A stretch of DNA of 64,000 bases from CAWUEZ02 sp963921355 (GCA_963921355.3 OZ001190.1:2852001-2916000), one strand, 5' to 3'; shown: positions 51,988 to 61,853, numbered from the stretch's first letter. The notes: generated by a model not told the origin, from the sequence alone. A program made the numbers and translations.

Positions 51988-52446
51988 TTGGGCGCTGTCG
52001 ATCCGGCCGAGTCCCTCTGGACGCTCGCGTACTACAGTTCGGCGCGTCGGGACTGGTCGGCTTCCGATCTCAGGCACATCGCCGAGACCGCCGCGTCGCG
52101 CAATGCGGAGCACGGCGTGACTGGCGTGCTGGTGCATTGGGACGGATCGTACTTTCAGGTCCTGGAAGGCGACCGCGATAAGCTCCAGAAAATTTACGAG
52201 AACCACATTCTACCGGATTCCCGGCACTTCGGGCTGGTCGTGGTCATCGACGGCCCGATCGCCGACCGCAGCTTCTCCGAATGGCGGATGGCCGCGTACG
52301 GGCTTGAGGGTGACGAGAAGATCGTCGCCTTCAAGACGCTGATCGATGAGGCGGCCGACAAACTCAAGGCGACCCACGCCGGCGAGTCGAAGACGCTCAA
52401 ACTTCTCCAGTCGTTCATCGCCACAAACTGCGAACGCATGCTGTAG
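51988..52446 (+). CDS. BLUF-domain blue-light sensor
   Basis: A short flavin photoreceptor with no output domain attached. Counting from the TTG start, the flavin-contacting residues of BLUF domains are Tyr15 in LAYYSSA, Asn39 in SRNAEHGVTG and Gln57 in YFQVLEG, with Trp99 and Met101 in EWRMAAYG. About 45 helical residues follow. The TTG at 51988 is chosen because GGGGAGGAG lies at 51973-51981; an ATG at 51946 or GTG at 51931 would add 14 or 19 residues without a ribosome site. It would act by binding a partner, for example in motility or biofilm control. Confidence 0.9.
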   Translation: MGAVDPAESLWTLAYYSSARRDWSASDLRHIAETAASRNAEHGVTGVLVHWDGSYFQVLEGDRDKLQKIYENHILPDSRHFGLVVVIDGPIADRSFSEWRMAAYGLEGDEKIVAFKTLIDEAADKLKATHAGESKTLKLLQSFIATNCERML

Positions 52447-52485
52447 CCGGGCGGGTTGCCGTTCGCCGTATAGGACGGGATCGGA

Positions 52486-54012
52486 TCAGTAGCCGGGCGG
52501 CAGCCGGTCGTCGGCGACGTAGTTGGTGAACCGGGTCGTAGCCCCGTCGAAATGCAGGGTGACGACACCGGTCGGTCCATGGCGCTGCTTTGAGATGATG
52601 ACCTCGGCCTTGCCGTGGGCCTTCTCGCAGCGCTCCTTCCACTGGTCATAGCGATCGTGGAACTTCTCGGCGTTCTCCTCGACCCGTTGGATCGGTTCCG
52701 CCTTCTGCAGGTAGTAGTCCTCCCGGTAGATGAACATCACCACGTCGGCATCCTGTTCGATCGAGCCGGATTCACGGAGGTCAGCCAGAACTGGGCGCTT
52801 GTCCTCACGCTGCTCGACCGCGCGCGACAGCTGGGACAGGGCGAGTACCGGGACGTCGAGTTCCTTGGCGATCGCCTTGAGGCCCTGGGAGATCGACGAG
52901 ATCTCCTGGACCCGGTTGTCGATCCGTGAACCCGGAGACGGACGCATCAGCTGCAGGTAGTCGACGACGATCAGCGCCAGGCCGTGCTGGCGCTTCAGCC
53001 GCCGGGCCCGGGTGCGCAGTGTGGAAATCGGGATCGCCGGGGTGTCGTCGAGGAACATCGGGGCGCGTTCCAGTTCCTGGCTGGCCTCGACCAGACGGCC
53101 GAAATCGTCATGGCTCAACTGGCCGCGGCGAAGCTTCTCTGACGGGATACCGGTTCGCTCGGAGAGAATGCGTGTCGCCAACTGCTCCGACGACATTTCC
53201 AGCGAGAAGAAGGCGACTGGCTGCGGCGAATGCCCGGATTCCCGCATGGCCGCGGTCGCGACATGGAACGCAATGTTGCTGGCCAGGGTGGACTTGCCCA
53301 TCGCCGGTCGGGCCGCGAGGATCAGCAGGTCCGAGGGGTGCAGTCCGCCGAGAAGATTGTCGATGTCGATCAGCCCGGTCGACAGGCCGGCCAGTCCGCC
53401 GTCGCGCCGGAATGCCGCCTCGGCCATGGTCACAGACTGGCCAAGCGCGATCTTGAGCTCCTTGAGGCCGCTCTCGCCTTCGCCGGTCTCGGCCAGGGTG
53501 AAAAGCTGGTTCTCGGCCTTCTCGATCAGTTCCGGTGCGGGACTGTCGAGATCCCGTTCGAAGGCGTCGTTGACGATCGTCTCGCCGATATCGATGAGTT
53601 CGCGGCGCAGAAAACAGTCACGGATCTCCCGACCGTAATCCTCCGAGTTGATAACGGTCACGACGGACGCCGCCAGCTTGACCAGATAGGCGGCACCGCC
53701 GACCTCGCTGAGCGCCTCGTCCTGGTCGAACAACCCCTTCAGCGTGACCGGGGTTGCAATCTGACCACGATCGATCAGGCGGCCGCAGGCCGCGAAAATG
53801 CGCCCGTGGACCGGGTCGGCGAAATGCTCGATCCGCAGAAACTCGCTGACCCTTTCATAGGCGCGGTTGTTGACCAGAATCGCCCCGAGCAGCGCCTGTT
53901 CGGCTTCGAGGTTGAGCGGCGGCTCGCGATGGGGCGTTGCGGATTGGGTAAGGCCGCCGGTTCCGGGGAACGGAGCGATGCGGGGATCGGAAGCGGTGTC
54001 GGCGTCGGTCAT
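52486..54012 (-). CDS. dnaB: Replicative DNA helicase DnaB
   Basis: A 508-residue hexameric helicase. The N-terminal domain starts at PHREPPLNLEAEQALLGAIL (about residues 26-45), the linker follows, and the RecA-type motor has the P loop AARPAMGKSTLASNIAFH and the VVDYLQLM Walker B region. C-terminal QRHGPTGVVTLHFDGATTRF is typical. No intein is inserted. In relatives alr follows directly; here four other genes lie between. Confidence 0.97.
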   Translation of the reverse strand: MTDADTASDPRIAPFPGTGGLTQSATPHREPPLNLEAEQALLGAILVNNRAYERVSEFLRIEHFADPVHGRIFAACGRLIDRGQIATPVTLKGLFDQDEALSEVGGAAYLVKLAASVVTVINSEDYGREIRDCFLRRELIDIGETIVNDAFERDLDSPAPELIEKAENQLFTLAETGEGESGLKELKIALGQSVTMAEAAFRRDGGLAGLSTGLIDIDNLLGGLHPSDLLILAARPAMGKSTLASNIAFHVATAAMRESGHSPQPVAFFSLEMSSEQLATRILSERTGIPSEKLRRGQLSHDDFGRLVEASQELERAPMFLDDTPAIPISTLRTRARRLKRQHGLALIVVDYLQLMRPSPGSRIDNRVQEISSISQGLKAIAKELDVPVLALSQLSRAVEQREDKRPVLADLRESGSIEQDADVVMFIYREDYYLQKAEPIQRVEENAEKFHDRYDQWKERCEKAHGKAEVIISKQRHGPTGVVTLHFDGATTRFTNYVADDRLPPGY

Positions 54013-54224
54013 GGAGGCGTCGGGCCTGTCGTTTTCAGGGCGAAGTCTAACCGATACCGCGTCGCGGACCGTCCCGGGTGATATTTCGAGGCGACCAAGT
54101 CGAGGATATCGGGGACAGATCCCCCCATCCCTGTGGATGAGTCGCGCCGGCTATGAGACTGATTGGGTTCGCGCGACTCGGGACGTGTGGACAAAGGAGG
54201 CGCGCCGGCCGAAAGGAGGATCTG

Positions 54225-54602
54225 ATGGACGGTTTGCTCAGTCATGTGTCGCTCGGTGCCGACGATCTGGACACCGCCGGGCGGTTCTATGACGCGCTGC
54301 TCGGCGCGATCGGGGCTAAGCGGCTCTACTCCTTCGACGTCGCCTTGTCCTGGGGGCGGAAATGGCCGGAGTTCTGGGTCTGCCTGCCGATCGACGGCGC
54401 GGCTCCCGGGGTCGGGAACGGAACCCATGTCGGCTTTCTCGCGGAGAACACGGGCCAGGTTGATGCGGCCCACGCCGCCGGTCTGGCTGCCGGCGGGCGC
54501 TCGGACGGCGAGCCCGGTCCCCGAACCGAGTACGGCGACACTTACTATGCCGCGTTCCTGCGCGACCCGTTCGGCAACAAGGTCGAGGTGCACTGCCTCT
54601 AG
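54225..54602 (+). CDS. VOC-family glyoxalase-like protein
   Basis: A 125-residue single-module vicinal-oxygen-chelate protein. It opens LLSHVSLGADDLDTAGRFYDALLGAIGA and ends YYAAFLRDPFGNKVEVHCL, both diagnostic of the fold; possible metal ligands are the His of LLSHVSLG and the Glu of KVEVH. A strong AAAGGAGGA ribosome site lies just upstream. It sits on the opposite strand between dnaB and rplI, and no function can be assigned. Confidence 0.86.
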   Translation: MDGLLSHVSLGADDLDTAGRFYDALLGAIGAKRLYSFDVALSWGRKWPEFWVCLPIDGAAPGVGNGTHVGFLAENTGQVDAAHAAGLAAGGRSDGEPGPRTEYGDTYYAAFLRDPFGNKVEVHCL

Positions 54603-54653
54603 AGCAGGTTCGGATCGCGATCATCAGCAGCGTGCTGGCGGCCACATGCGAAA

Positions 54654-54680
54654 CGGGCCGCTCCTCTGAGCGGCCCGCTG
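54654..54680. terminator. Bidirectional terminator between VOC gene and rplI
   Basis: A perfect 10-bp stem CGGGCCGCTC (54654-54663) and GAGCGGCCCG (54668-54677) with a CTCT loop lies between two convergent genes. On the minus strand it is followed by TTTCGC, so it fits as the terminator of the rpsF-rplI transcript. Confidence 0.85.
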
Positions 54681-54705
54681 TATTCCCGTTGATCCGAGTT
54701 CGGGG

Positions 54706-55371
54706 TCAACCGTCGGTCTTGGTCTCTTCGGCTTCAGCCTCGGCTTCGGCTTCAGCGGCCGGCTCGCCTTCAGACCCGGCGGCTTCCTCTTCGGAAGCGG
54801 TGAGGGCGGTAGCCGCATCTTCCTCGAGGAGGTCGACGGCTTCCGGTGCCTCTTGCTCGTCCATCTGCTCTTCGAGCGCCTCACGGTCAAGCGCCCGGCC
54901 GAGCCGCGACTGGGTTTCAGCCTCATCCTGGGACCGCGCGATGTTGACGGTTACGGACACAGCGACTTCGGGGTGCAACTGAATGCGGACCGGCTCCAGG
55001 CCGAGCGACTTGAGGGCCTTGTCCATGCGGACCTGAGCGCGGTTGATCGAAACACCGGCCTCGGTGACGGCGTCGGCGATGTCGCGTGCCGAGACCGAAC
55101 CGTAGAGCTGGCCTGTTTCGCCGGCGGCGCGGATCAGGACCACCGCGAGACCCTCGAGCTTGCCGGCCACCTGCTCGGCCTCCGACTTGCGCTGCAGGTT
55201 TTCGGCCTCCAGCTGCGTGCGCCGCTCGTCAAAGACCTTGCGGTTGGCGTCGGTTGCCCGCAGCGCCTTGCCCTTCGGCAGCAGGCAGTTCCGTGCGTAG
55301 CCGGTCTTCACCGTCACGATGTCGCCCATCTGACCGAGGTTCTCGATCCGTTGCAGCAGGATGATTTCCAT
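54706..55371 (-). CDS. rplI: 50S ribosomal protein L9
   Basis: A 221-residue L9, longer than the roughly 150 residues usual in bacteria. The N-terminal MEIILLQRIENLGQMGDIVTVKTGYARNCLLPKGKA segment is the conserved rRNA-binding domain, and the connecting helix and C-terminal domain follow to about residue 150. The extra 70 residues are highly acidic (mostly Glu and Ala) and probably disordered. The ATG at 55371 is used; a GTG three codons earlier is less likely. Preceded by the DUF2232 gene. Confidence 0.96.
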   Translation of the reverse strand: MEIILLQRIENLGQMGDIVTVKTGYARNCLLPKGKALRATDANRKVFDERRTQLEAENLQRKSEAEQVAGKLEGLAVVLIRAAGETGQLYGSVSARDIADAVTEAGVSINRAQVRMDKALKSLGLEPVRIQLHPEVAVSVTVNIARSQDEAETQSRLGRALDREALEEQMDEQEAPEAVDLLEEDAATALTASEEEAAGSEGEPAAEAEAEAEAEETKTDG

Positions 55372-55432
55372 CGTCCTCACTCCTCAGTTTCTTCGGGCGG
55401 TGCCCACCGGGGCGGCCCGTGATCTCTACGTT

Positions 55433-56359
55433 TCACTCAGTGCCCGTGGATGGTGGACCGAAGCGGTTTCGAAAGTCGAACAGGGTATCCAGCAGGCCGA
55501 CGAAGATGATCGGGACCGCCAGCCATCCGAACAGGAACAGCAGGAAATACACGGTCACCAACCAGAACATGCCGCTCGACCACCGGCGCAGGATGGCGTG
55601 CATCACGCCAAGGCCGACGAACAGATAGCCCAGCAGAACGATCGGAACCGTATTGGCTCCGAGATACCCGAGACCACCGTCCAGGTACGACAGGGCCACG
55701 GCTGCCACCAAACCCATCACATACCAGCGCGGCAACCGAAGGTCGGCGATATCCGGTGTCGGCAGGATGGCCCGGCCGAACCGTGAGAGCCCGCCCTGGG
55801 CAAGTGCCGCATTGACCGCCAGCAGAACCAGCCAGGTCCCAGCCACCATGGCCGGGAAGAAGGCGGCCATCAGGTCTGCCAACGCTGCAATGTCCTGCTC
55901 TGAAACCGGGGCGGTCGGCCCCAGCGCGGGGTTTGTGACCAGAACCGAGAGCATGCCGTCGAGCTGTTCGCGGATCACGCCCGCCAGACCACCGGGGCTG
56001 GTCGAAAAGTACATCACGGCCAGCGCTATGACGGCGCATGAATACCCCGTGAGGACCAATGTCAGCCGTCCCGGGTCGCTCCGGGTGCGCTCCGCCTGCC
56101 AGATCAGCAGGCCGGACGGAATGGCATTGACCAGGGCGTAGTACAACGCCGCGGCCAATCCGAGTGACGGAACCAGCGCGACAAACGCCGCCCCGCCGGC
56201 GGCGATCGCCGCAAACCACCCCAGTGACAGACCCAGCAGGAAGATGGGCAGGGACGCGAGAACCGCGAACAATGCACCGGCCACCGGGTTCGGAAACCCG
56301 GCGAACAGGAACAGCGCGCTTACCGCCGCTGCTAGGCCAACAAGGAGCCATGTGCTCAT
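55433..56359 (-). CDS. DUF2232-family membrane protein
   Basis: A 308-residue membrane protein with about eight to nine helices, first at about residues 4-24. It lies between rpsR and rplI, the position typical of DUF2232 (YybS-like) proteins in alphaproteobacteria. These resemble the membrane subunits of ECF-type transporters, but no substrate is established. The C-terminal segment FWLVTVYFLLFLFGWLAVPIIFVGLLDTLFDFRNRF is conserved. Confidence 0.87.
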   Translation of the reverse strand: MSTWLLVGLAAAVSALFLFAGFPNPVAGALFAVLASLPIFLLGLSLGWFAAIAAGGAAFVALVPSLGLAAALYYALVNAIPSGLLIWQAERTRSDPGRLTLVLTGYSCAVIALAVMYFSTSPGGLAGVIREQLDGMLSVLVTNPALGPTAPVSEQDIAALADLMAAFFPAMVAGTWLVLLAVNAALAQGGLSRFGRAILPTPDIADLRLPRWYVMGLVAAVALSYLDGGLGYLGANTVPIVLLGYLFVGLGVMHAILRRWSSGMFWLVTVYFLLFLFGWLAVPIIFVGLLDTLFDFRNRFGPPSTGTE

Positions 56360-56409
56360 CGTGCGATGCCGTCGTCATGTCACGGTCCGCCCCGGAACCC
56401 CGAGCGGGT

Positions 56410-56664
56410 CTACTTCACCATGTAGGGAAGCAGGGCCAGGAAACGGGCGCGTTTGATCGCCCGAGCCAGCTCGCGCTGCTTCTTGGCTGCGACCGCGGTG
56501 ATCCGGCTCGGCACGATCTTGCCGCGCTCGGAAATGAAGCGGGACAGCAGCTTGGTGTCCTTGTAGTCGATCGCCGGCGCGTTCGCGCCGGAGAACGGGC
56601 ACGACTTGCGGCGGCGCATGAACGGCTTGCGAACGGCCGCCCGAGCAATCTGCAACTGGCTCAT
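56410..56664 (-). CDS. rpsR: 30S ribosomal protein S18
   Basis: An 84-residue S18. KSCPFSGANAPAIDYKDTKLLSRFISERGKIVPSRIT is the conserved rRNA-binding core, and the protein pairs with S6 on the platform of the 30S subunit. The start overlaps the rpsF stop by four bases, ensuring balanced production of the S6:S18 pair. Confidence 0.97.
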   Translation of the reverse strand: MSQLQIARAAVRKPFMRRRKSCPFSGANAPAIDYKDTKLLSRFISERGKIVPSRITAVAAKKQRELARAIKRARFLALLPYMVK

Positions 56665-57110
56665 TCTGCATCTCCCTTCTCGGCTTCGGTCCGTTCGCGA
56701 CGGTCTTCGCGATCCCGGCGGTCGCCACGGTCACCCCGATCGCCGCGGTCACCCCGATCACCACGGCCGCGGCCCCGGTCACGGTCGGACTTCGCCTGCA
56801 TCATGATCGACGGGTTCTCGTCCAGCGCGTCGACGCGAATGGTCAGGTAGCGCATGACGTCTTCGTTCAGACGCATCAGGCGCTCCATCTCGGTCACCGC
56901 TTCCGACGGCGCCTCGAGATTGAAGAGGACGTAGTGCCCCTTGCGGTTCTTGTTGATTTTGTAGGAGAGGTTGCGAAGACCCCAGTATTCGCGCTTCTTG
57001 ACCTCGCCACCGAGGCCGGCAACGACTTCGGCGAACTGGTCGGTCAGCTGATCGACCTGAGTCGACGAGATATCCTGGCGTGCGATGAACACGCTTTCGT
57101 AGTACGGCAT
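56661..57110 (-). CDS. rpsF: 30S ribosomal protein S6
   Basis: A 149-residue S6, beginning MPYYESVFIARQDISSTQVDQL, with the fold ending near residue 105. The C-terminal tail is a run of Arg-Gly-Asp/Asp-Arg-Gly units followed by RRERTEAEKGDAE, encoded by short DNA repeats between about 56710 and 56790. Such repetitive tails are frequent in alphaproteobacterial S6. It is the first gene of the rpsF-rpsR-DUF2232-rplI group. Confidence 0.97.
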   Translation of the reverse strand: MPYYESVFIARQDISSTQVDQLTDQFAEVVAGLGGEVKKREYWGLRNLSYKINKNRKGHYVLFNLEAPSEAVTEMERLMRLNEDVMRYLTIRVDALDENPSIMMQAKSDRDRGRGRGDRGDRGDRGDRGDRRDREDRRERTEAEKGDAE

Positions 57111-57134
57111 AGCGCACTCCTTGTGGATGTTACG

Positions 57135-57211
57135 CCCGACCGTGGCGGTCCGGGCAAAGCCGAAACCAAGGGCTTCGGCAAGGAGCTATGTCACCGGGCA
57201 CCGGGGTGCCC
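57135..57211 (-). promoter_or_regulatory. Structured rpsF leader, candidate S6:S18 autoregulatory element
   Basis: Three hairpins lie in the 5' leader of rpsF: CCC-GACCG/CGGTC-GGG (57135-57154), GCCGAA/TTCGGC (57159-57179) and GGGCACC/GGTGCCC (57196-57211). S6:S18 complexes bind a structured leader in many bacteria to repress their own operon. The match to the known leader consensus could not be verified by eye. Confidence 0.4.
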
Positions 57212-57303
57212 AGAAGAGCGCGCACCATACGCAGACTTCGCGCGAGTGCAAGTGTTTTCCCGCCCGATGCTAGGCTGACGCATCACGGCAATGGGAAGGT
57301 GCC

Positions 57304-58224
57304 ATGAAGACCAAGAAGAGAGCGGGCGATAGAGCCGCCCAGCCCAATCCCGGTGTCCGCGCCGCCGCCAAGGCCCGGCGCTCGCTGGCGGATATGAAGC
57401 AGGACCCGACGGTTCTGCGGAGGCTGTTCGAGAACGGCGAGTATCCCTACCGGGCGCGGATGGATCGGGCGAGCTATGAGCGCCACAAGCAGGCGCTTCA
57501 GGTCGAACTGCTCAAGGTTCAGCGATGGGTGAAGGATACCGGCCAGCGGCTGATCGTTGTCTTCGAAGGCCGCGACGCCGCCGGCAAGGGCGGAACCATC
57601 AAACGGTTCATGGAGCATCTCAACCCTCGCGGCGCGCGGGTCGTCGCCCTTTCCAAGCCGAACGATCGGGAGCAGGGGGAATGGTACTTCCAACGCTACA
57701 TCTCCGAGTTCCCGACCCAGGGTGAGATCGTCCTGTTCGATCGGTCCTGGTACAACCGTGCCGGCGTCGAGCGGGTGATGGGGTTCTGCAGCGACGACGA
57801 GTACAACGAGTTCCTGCTCGAGGCCCCGGATCTCGAGCGCATGTGGACCCGGTCCGGCATCCGGTTGTTCAAGTACTGGTTTTCCGTCAGTCGCGAGGAA
57901 CAGGCCCGGCGTATGCGGGGGCGTCTCAAGAACCCGTTGAAGCGCTGGAAGATGAGCGTAATCGACCGTGAGTCCGTCGACCTCTGGGATGCCTATACCG
58001 AGGCGAAGGAGGCCATGTTCTTCCACACCGACACGGCGGCAGCGCCCTGGACGGTGATCAAGTCATCGGACAAGAAGCGCGCCCGGATCAACGCGATGCG
58101 CCACTTCCTGAACGCCCTCGACTATCCGAAGAAGAACAACAAGGTAGTGAAACGCCCGGATCCCTTGATCGTGGGCAGCTGGGTTCACCGGGCTGAAGAT
58201 CAGGACAGCCCTGCATCGGCTTGA
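57304..58224 (+). CDS. ppk2: Polyphosphate kinase 2
   Basis: A 306-residue class I PPK2, which transfers phosphate from polyphosphate to nucleoside diphosphates, usually GDP or ADP. The P loop is VFEGRDAAGKGGTIKRF near residue 85 and the lid and Walker B region follow as LFDRSWYNRAGVERVMGFC near residue 145. The C-terminal NALDYPKK segment is typical. It is divergent from rpsF. A Ppx/GppA phosphatase acting on polyphosphate is encoded at 10659, far from it. Confidence 0.94.
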   Translation: MKTKKRAGDRAAQPNPGVRAAAKARRSLADMKQDPTVLRRLFENGEYPYRARMDRASYERHKQALQVELLKVQRWVKDTGQRLIVVFEGRDAAGKGGTIKRFMEHLNPRGARVVALSKPNDREQGEWYFQRYISEFPTQGEIVLFDRSWYNRAGVERVMGFCSDDEYNEFLLEAPDLERMWTRSGIRLFKYWFSVSREEQARRMRGRLKNPLKRWKMSVIDRESVDLWDAYTEAKEAMFFHTDTAAAPWTVIKSSDKKRARINAMRHFLNALDYPKKNNKVVKRPDPLIVGSWVHRAEDQDSPASA

Positions 58225-58303
58225 CAAGTCGACGGGTCCGTCGCAAACGACCGCACCCCGCCGGGACGCGGGGCCGGTTCCGAGAGCAGAAGGGGATGAT
58301 GTC

Positions 58304-59272
58304 ATGGCCGCGAGCGCGCGCGTGCTGGTGTTTCCTGGGCAGGGCAGTCAGTCGATCGGAATGGGTAAGGATCTTGTTGACGCCTATCCGGCCGCCGCCG
58401 CGGTGTTCGAGCAGGTCGACCAGGCCCTTGGGGAGTCGCTGTCCAAGACCATTTTCGAGGGGCCGGATGAGGTCCTGACGCTGACATCCAATGCGCAGCC
58501 GGCGCTGATGGCTGTCAGTCTGGCGGCGGTCCGCGCCATCGAAGCCGAGAGCGGAAAGCCGTTCGGCGAAATCTGTGACTATGTTGCCGGGCATTCACTC
58601 GGCGAGTACTCGGCGCTGGCCGCGGCCGGGACATTGGATATAGAGACCGCTGCCCGCCTCCTGCGCCTGCGGGGAAACGCGATGCAGCAGGCGGTCCCCG
58701 TCGGCGTCGGGGCGATGGCGGCTCTCATTGGCCTCGACCTGGAGACCGCGGAGACCATTGCCGACGCGGTGAAATCGGCTGACGGCGATCAGGTCAGTGA
58801 CATTGCGAACGACAATGGCGGAGGCCAGGTCGTTCTTTCCGGCCACGCCACGGCGATCGACCGGGTTCTGGAGATCGCCGGCGACCATGGCGTGCGGCGG
58901 GCGGTGAAACTGCCGGTCAGCGCGCCGTTTCACTGCTCGTTGATGGCACCGGCGGCCGACGCCATGGCGGGTGCTTTGGCGACCACCGACCTGCGCGCGC
59001 CAAGCGTTCCGGTGATCGCGAATGTCACCGCTGCGCCGTCGGACGACGTCGACGTGATCCGGCGCCAGCTCGTCGAGCAGGTGACCGGTCGGGTTCGATG
59101 GCGTGAGACGGTTGAGAGCCTCCCGGGGCTCGGCATTACGGCGGTGGCTGAGGTCGGGGCAGGTAAAGTCCTTTCCGGGCTGGTCAAGCGCATCGACAAG
59201 AGCCTGGAATCCCATGCGATCACCACGCCGGCGGATGTTGCGGGCTTTGTGGCGGCCTTGGCAGAGTCCTGA
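58304..59272 (+). CDS. fabD: Malonyl-CoA:ACP transacylase
   Basis: A 322-residue FabD that loads malonyl groups onto acyl carrier protein. The N-terminal VFPGQGSQSIGMG motif, the active-site serine in GHSLGEYSAL (about residue 96) and the catalytic histidine in SAPFHCSLM (about residue 206) are present. It heads fabD-fabG-acpP-fabF-mltG. An AGAAGGGGATGATGTC ribosome site precedes the ATG. Confidence 0.97.
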   Translation: MAASARVLVFPGQGSQSIGMGKDLVDAYPAAAAVFEQVDQALGESLSKTIFEGPDEVLTLTSNAQPALMAVSLAAVRAIEAESGKPFGEICDYVAGHSLGEYSALAAAGTLDIETAARLLRLRGNAMQQAVPVGVGAMAALIGLDLETAETIADAVKSADGDQVSDIANDNGGGQVVLSGHATAIDRVLEIAGDHGVRRAVKLPVSAPFHCSLMAPAADAMAGALATTDLRAPSVPVIANVTAAPSDDVDVIRRQLVEQVTGRVRWRETVESLPGLGITAVAEVGAGKVLSGLVKRIDKSLESHAITTPADVAGFVAALAES

Positions 59273-59344
59273 CCTGACGTCCTTGCGCCGATCCCTGTTT
59301 CGGCGGCGACTGTCGTCCCTGAATCGAATCATTGGAGAACGGGT

Positions 59345-60085
59345 ATGTTCGATCTGAGTGGTAAGACGGCCTTGATCACCGGAGCGACGGGCGGCATCGG
59401 GGCGTCCATCGCCAGCACGCTGCACGCCCAGGGGGCCCATGTCGTCCTGTCGGGCACCCGCGAGGCGGTCCTTGAGGAGAAAGCCGGGCAGTTGGGCGAC
59501 CGCGTGTCGGTGGCACCCTGCAACCTCGGCGACCAGGAGGCGGTCGAAGGTCTCGCGAAAGCGGCCGAGGCGGCTGCGGGTCAGCCGGTCGACATTCTCG
59601 TCAACAACGCCGGGATCACCCGCGACCAGCTGCTGATGCGGATGAAAGACGAGGACTGGGACCAGGTGATCGCAGTCAACCTGACCGCCGGCTTCCGGCT
59701 CTCGCGCGCGCTGGTCCGGTCGATGATGAAGCAGCGCTGGGGGCGGATCATCGGCATCTCGTCGATCGTCGGCGCCACCGGTAATCCCGGCCAGGCGAAC
59801 TACGCCGCCGCCAAGGCCGGTATGGTGGGCTTCTCAAAGGCGCTGGCGGCCGAAGTCGCCAACCGGGGGATCACGGTGAACGTGGTGGCGCCCGGGTTCA
59901 TCGAGACCGCCATGACGGATGCTCTGTCGGATGACCAGAAGGAGAAACTGCTGTCGTCGGTTCCGGCCGGCCGACTCGGCACGCCTGAGGACATCGCGGC
60001 CGCCGTCGCGTATCTGGCAAGCCATGAAGCGTCTTATGTCACGGGTGCGACACTCCACGTGAATGGCGGAATGGCCATGTTGTGA
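59345..60085 (+). CDS. fabG: 3-oxoacyl-ACP reductase
   Basis: A 246-residue SDR of the FabG type, which reduces 3-oxoacyl-ACP with NADPH in fatty-acid elongation. Motifs are TGATGGIG, NNAG, Ser in ISSIVG and Tyr-Lys in YAAAK, with TVNVVAPGFIETAMTDAL and the C-terminal GATLHVNGGMAM typical of FabG. The operon position confirms the assignment over other SDRs in this window. Confidence 0.97.
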   Translation: MFDLSGKTALITGATGGIGASIASTLHAQGAHVVLSGTREAVLEEKAGQLGDRVSVAPCNLGDQEAVEGLAKAAEAAAGQPVDILVNNAGITRDQLLMRMKDEDWDQVIAVNLTAGFRLSRALVRSMMKQRWGRIIGISSIVGATGNPGQANYAAAKAGMVGFSKALAAEVANRGITVNVVAPGFIETAMTDALSDDQKEKLLSSVPAGRLGTPEDIAAAVAYLASHEASYVTGATLHVNGGMAML

Positions 60086-60257
60086 GCCGATGGGCCGGGT
60101 CCGTGGTCGGTCTTCCCAAGGGCGCGCTGGTCTTGGCGTTGGACTTGTGATACAGCCCGCCGATCCAACATAACGGCTTCGCCCTGACTGGGCGCACCGT
60201 GTCAAAGAAAACGCCGCGGTCGCGGCGATCGTCGAGAGAGAGTAGAGGTCTGGAACA

Positions 60258-60491
60258 ATGAGTGACGTTGCCGAGCGGGTGAAAAAGATCGTCGTTGAGC
60301 ACCTTGGTGTCGAAGAGGACAAGGTGACCGAAAGCGCGAGCTTCATCGACGATCTGGGCGCCGATAGCCTGGACACGGTTGAGCTCGTGATGGCCTTCGA
60401 GGAAGAGTTCTCCTGCGAGATCCCCGACGACGCCGCCGAGAAGATCCTCACGGTCAAAGACGCGATCGAGTTTATTCAAAGCAACAGCTGA
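60258..60491 (+). CDS. acpP: Acyl carrier protein
   Basis: A 77-residue acidic carrier protein. The phosphopantetheine serine is in GADSLDTVELVMAFEEEF (about residue 37). It lies 172 bases after fabG, probably with its own promoter, and a long stem-loop follows before fabF. Confidence 0.98.
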   Translation: MSDVAERVKKIVVEHLGVEEDKVTESASFIDDLGADSLDTVELVMAFEEEFSCEIPDDAAEKILTVKDAIEFIQSNS

Positions 60492-60493
60492 TA

Positions 60494-60539
60494 TTCCGGC
60501 GGCGCCTGCGACCGATACACCGGACGGGCGCCGCCGGAA
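60494..60539 (+). other. Stem-loop between acpP and fabF
   Basis: A perfect 13-bp stem TTCCGGCGGCGCC (60494-60506) and GGCGCCGCCGGAA (60527-60539) with a 20-base loop starts 2 bases after the acpP stop. No clear T run follows, so it may be a processing or partial termination site that lets acpP be expressed more strongly than fabF. Confidence 0.7.
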
Positions 60540-60560
60540 CCTGTCTTAGCGTAACCGGAA

Positions 60561-61838
<1,278 letters not shown>

Positions 61839-61853
61839 TCCGGAGCGCGGTCG

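Noticed and set aside
56710..56790. Short repeats at the end of rpsF as a possible CRISPR fragment
   Set aside because: Units are 9 to 18 bases, have no spacers, and encode the Arg-Gly-Asp tail of S6.
60086..60257. Promoter for acpP with TTGGAC at 60139
   Set aside because: An acpP promoter is likely here, but the nearest -10-like sequence is at the wrong spacing, so no specific site is claimed.
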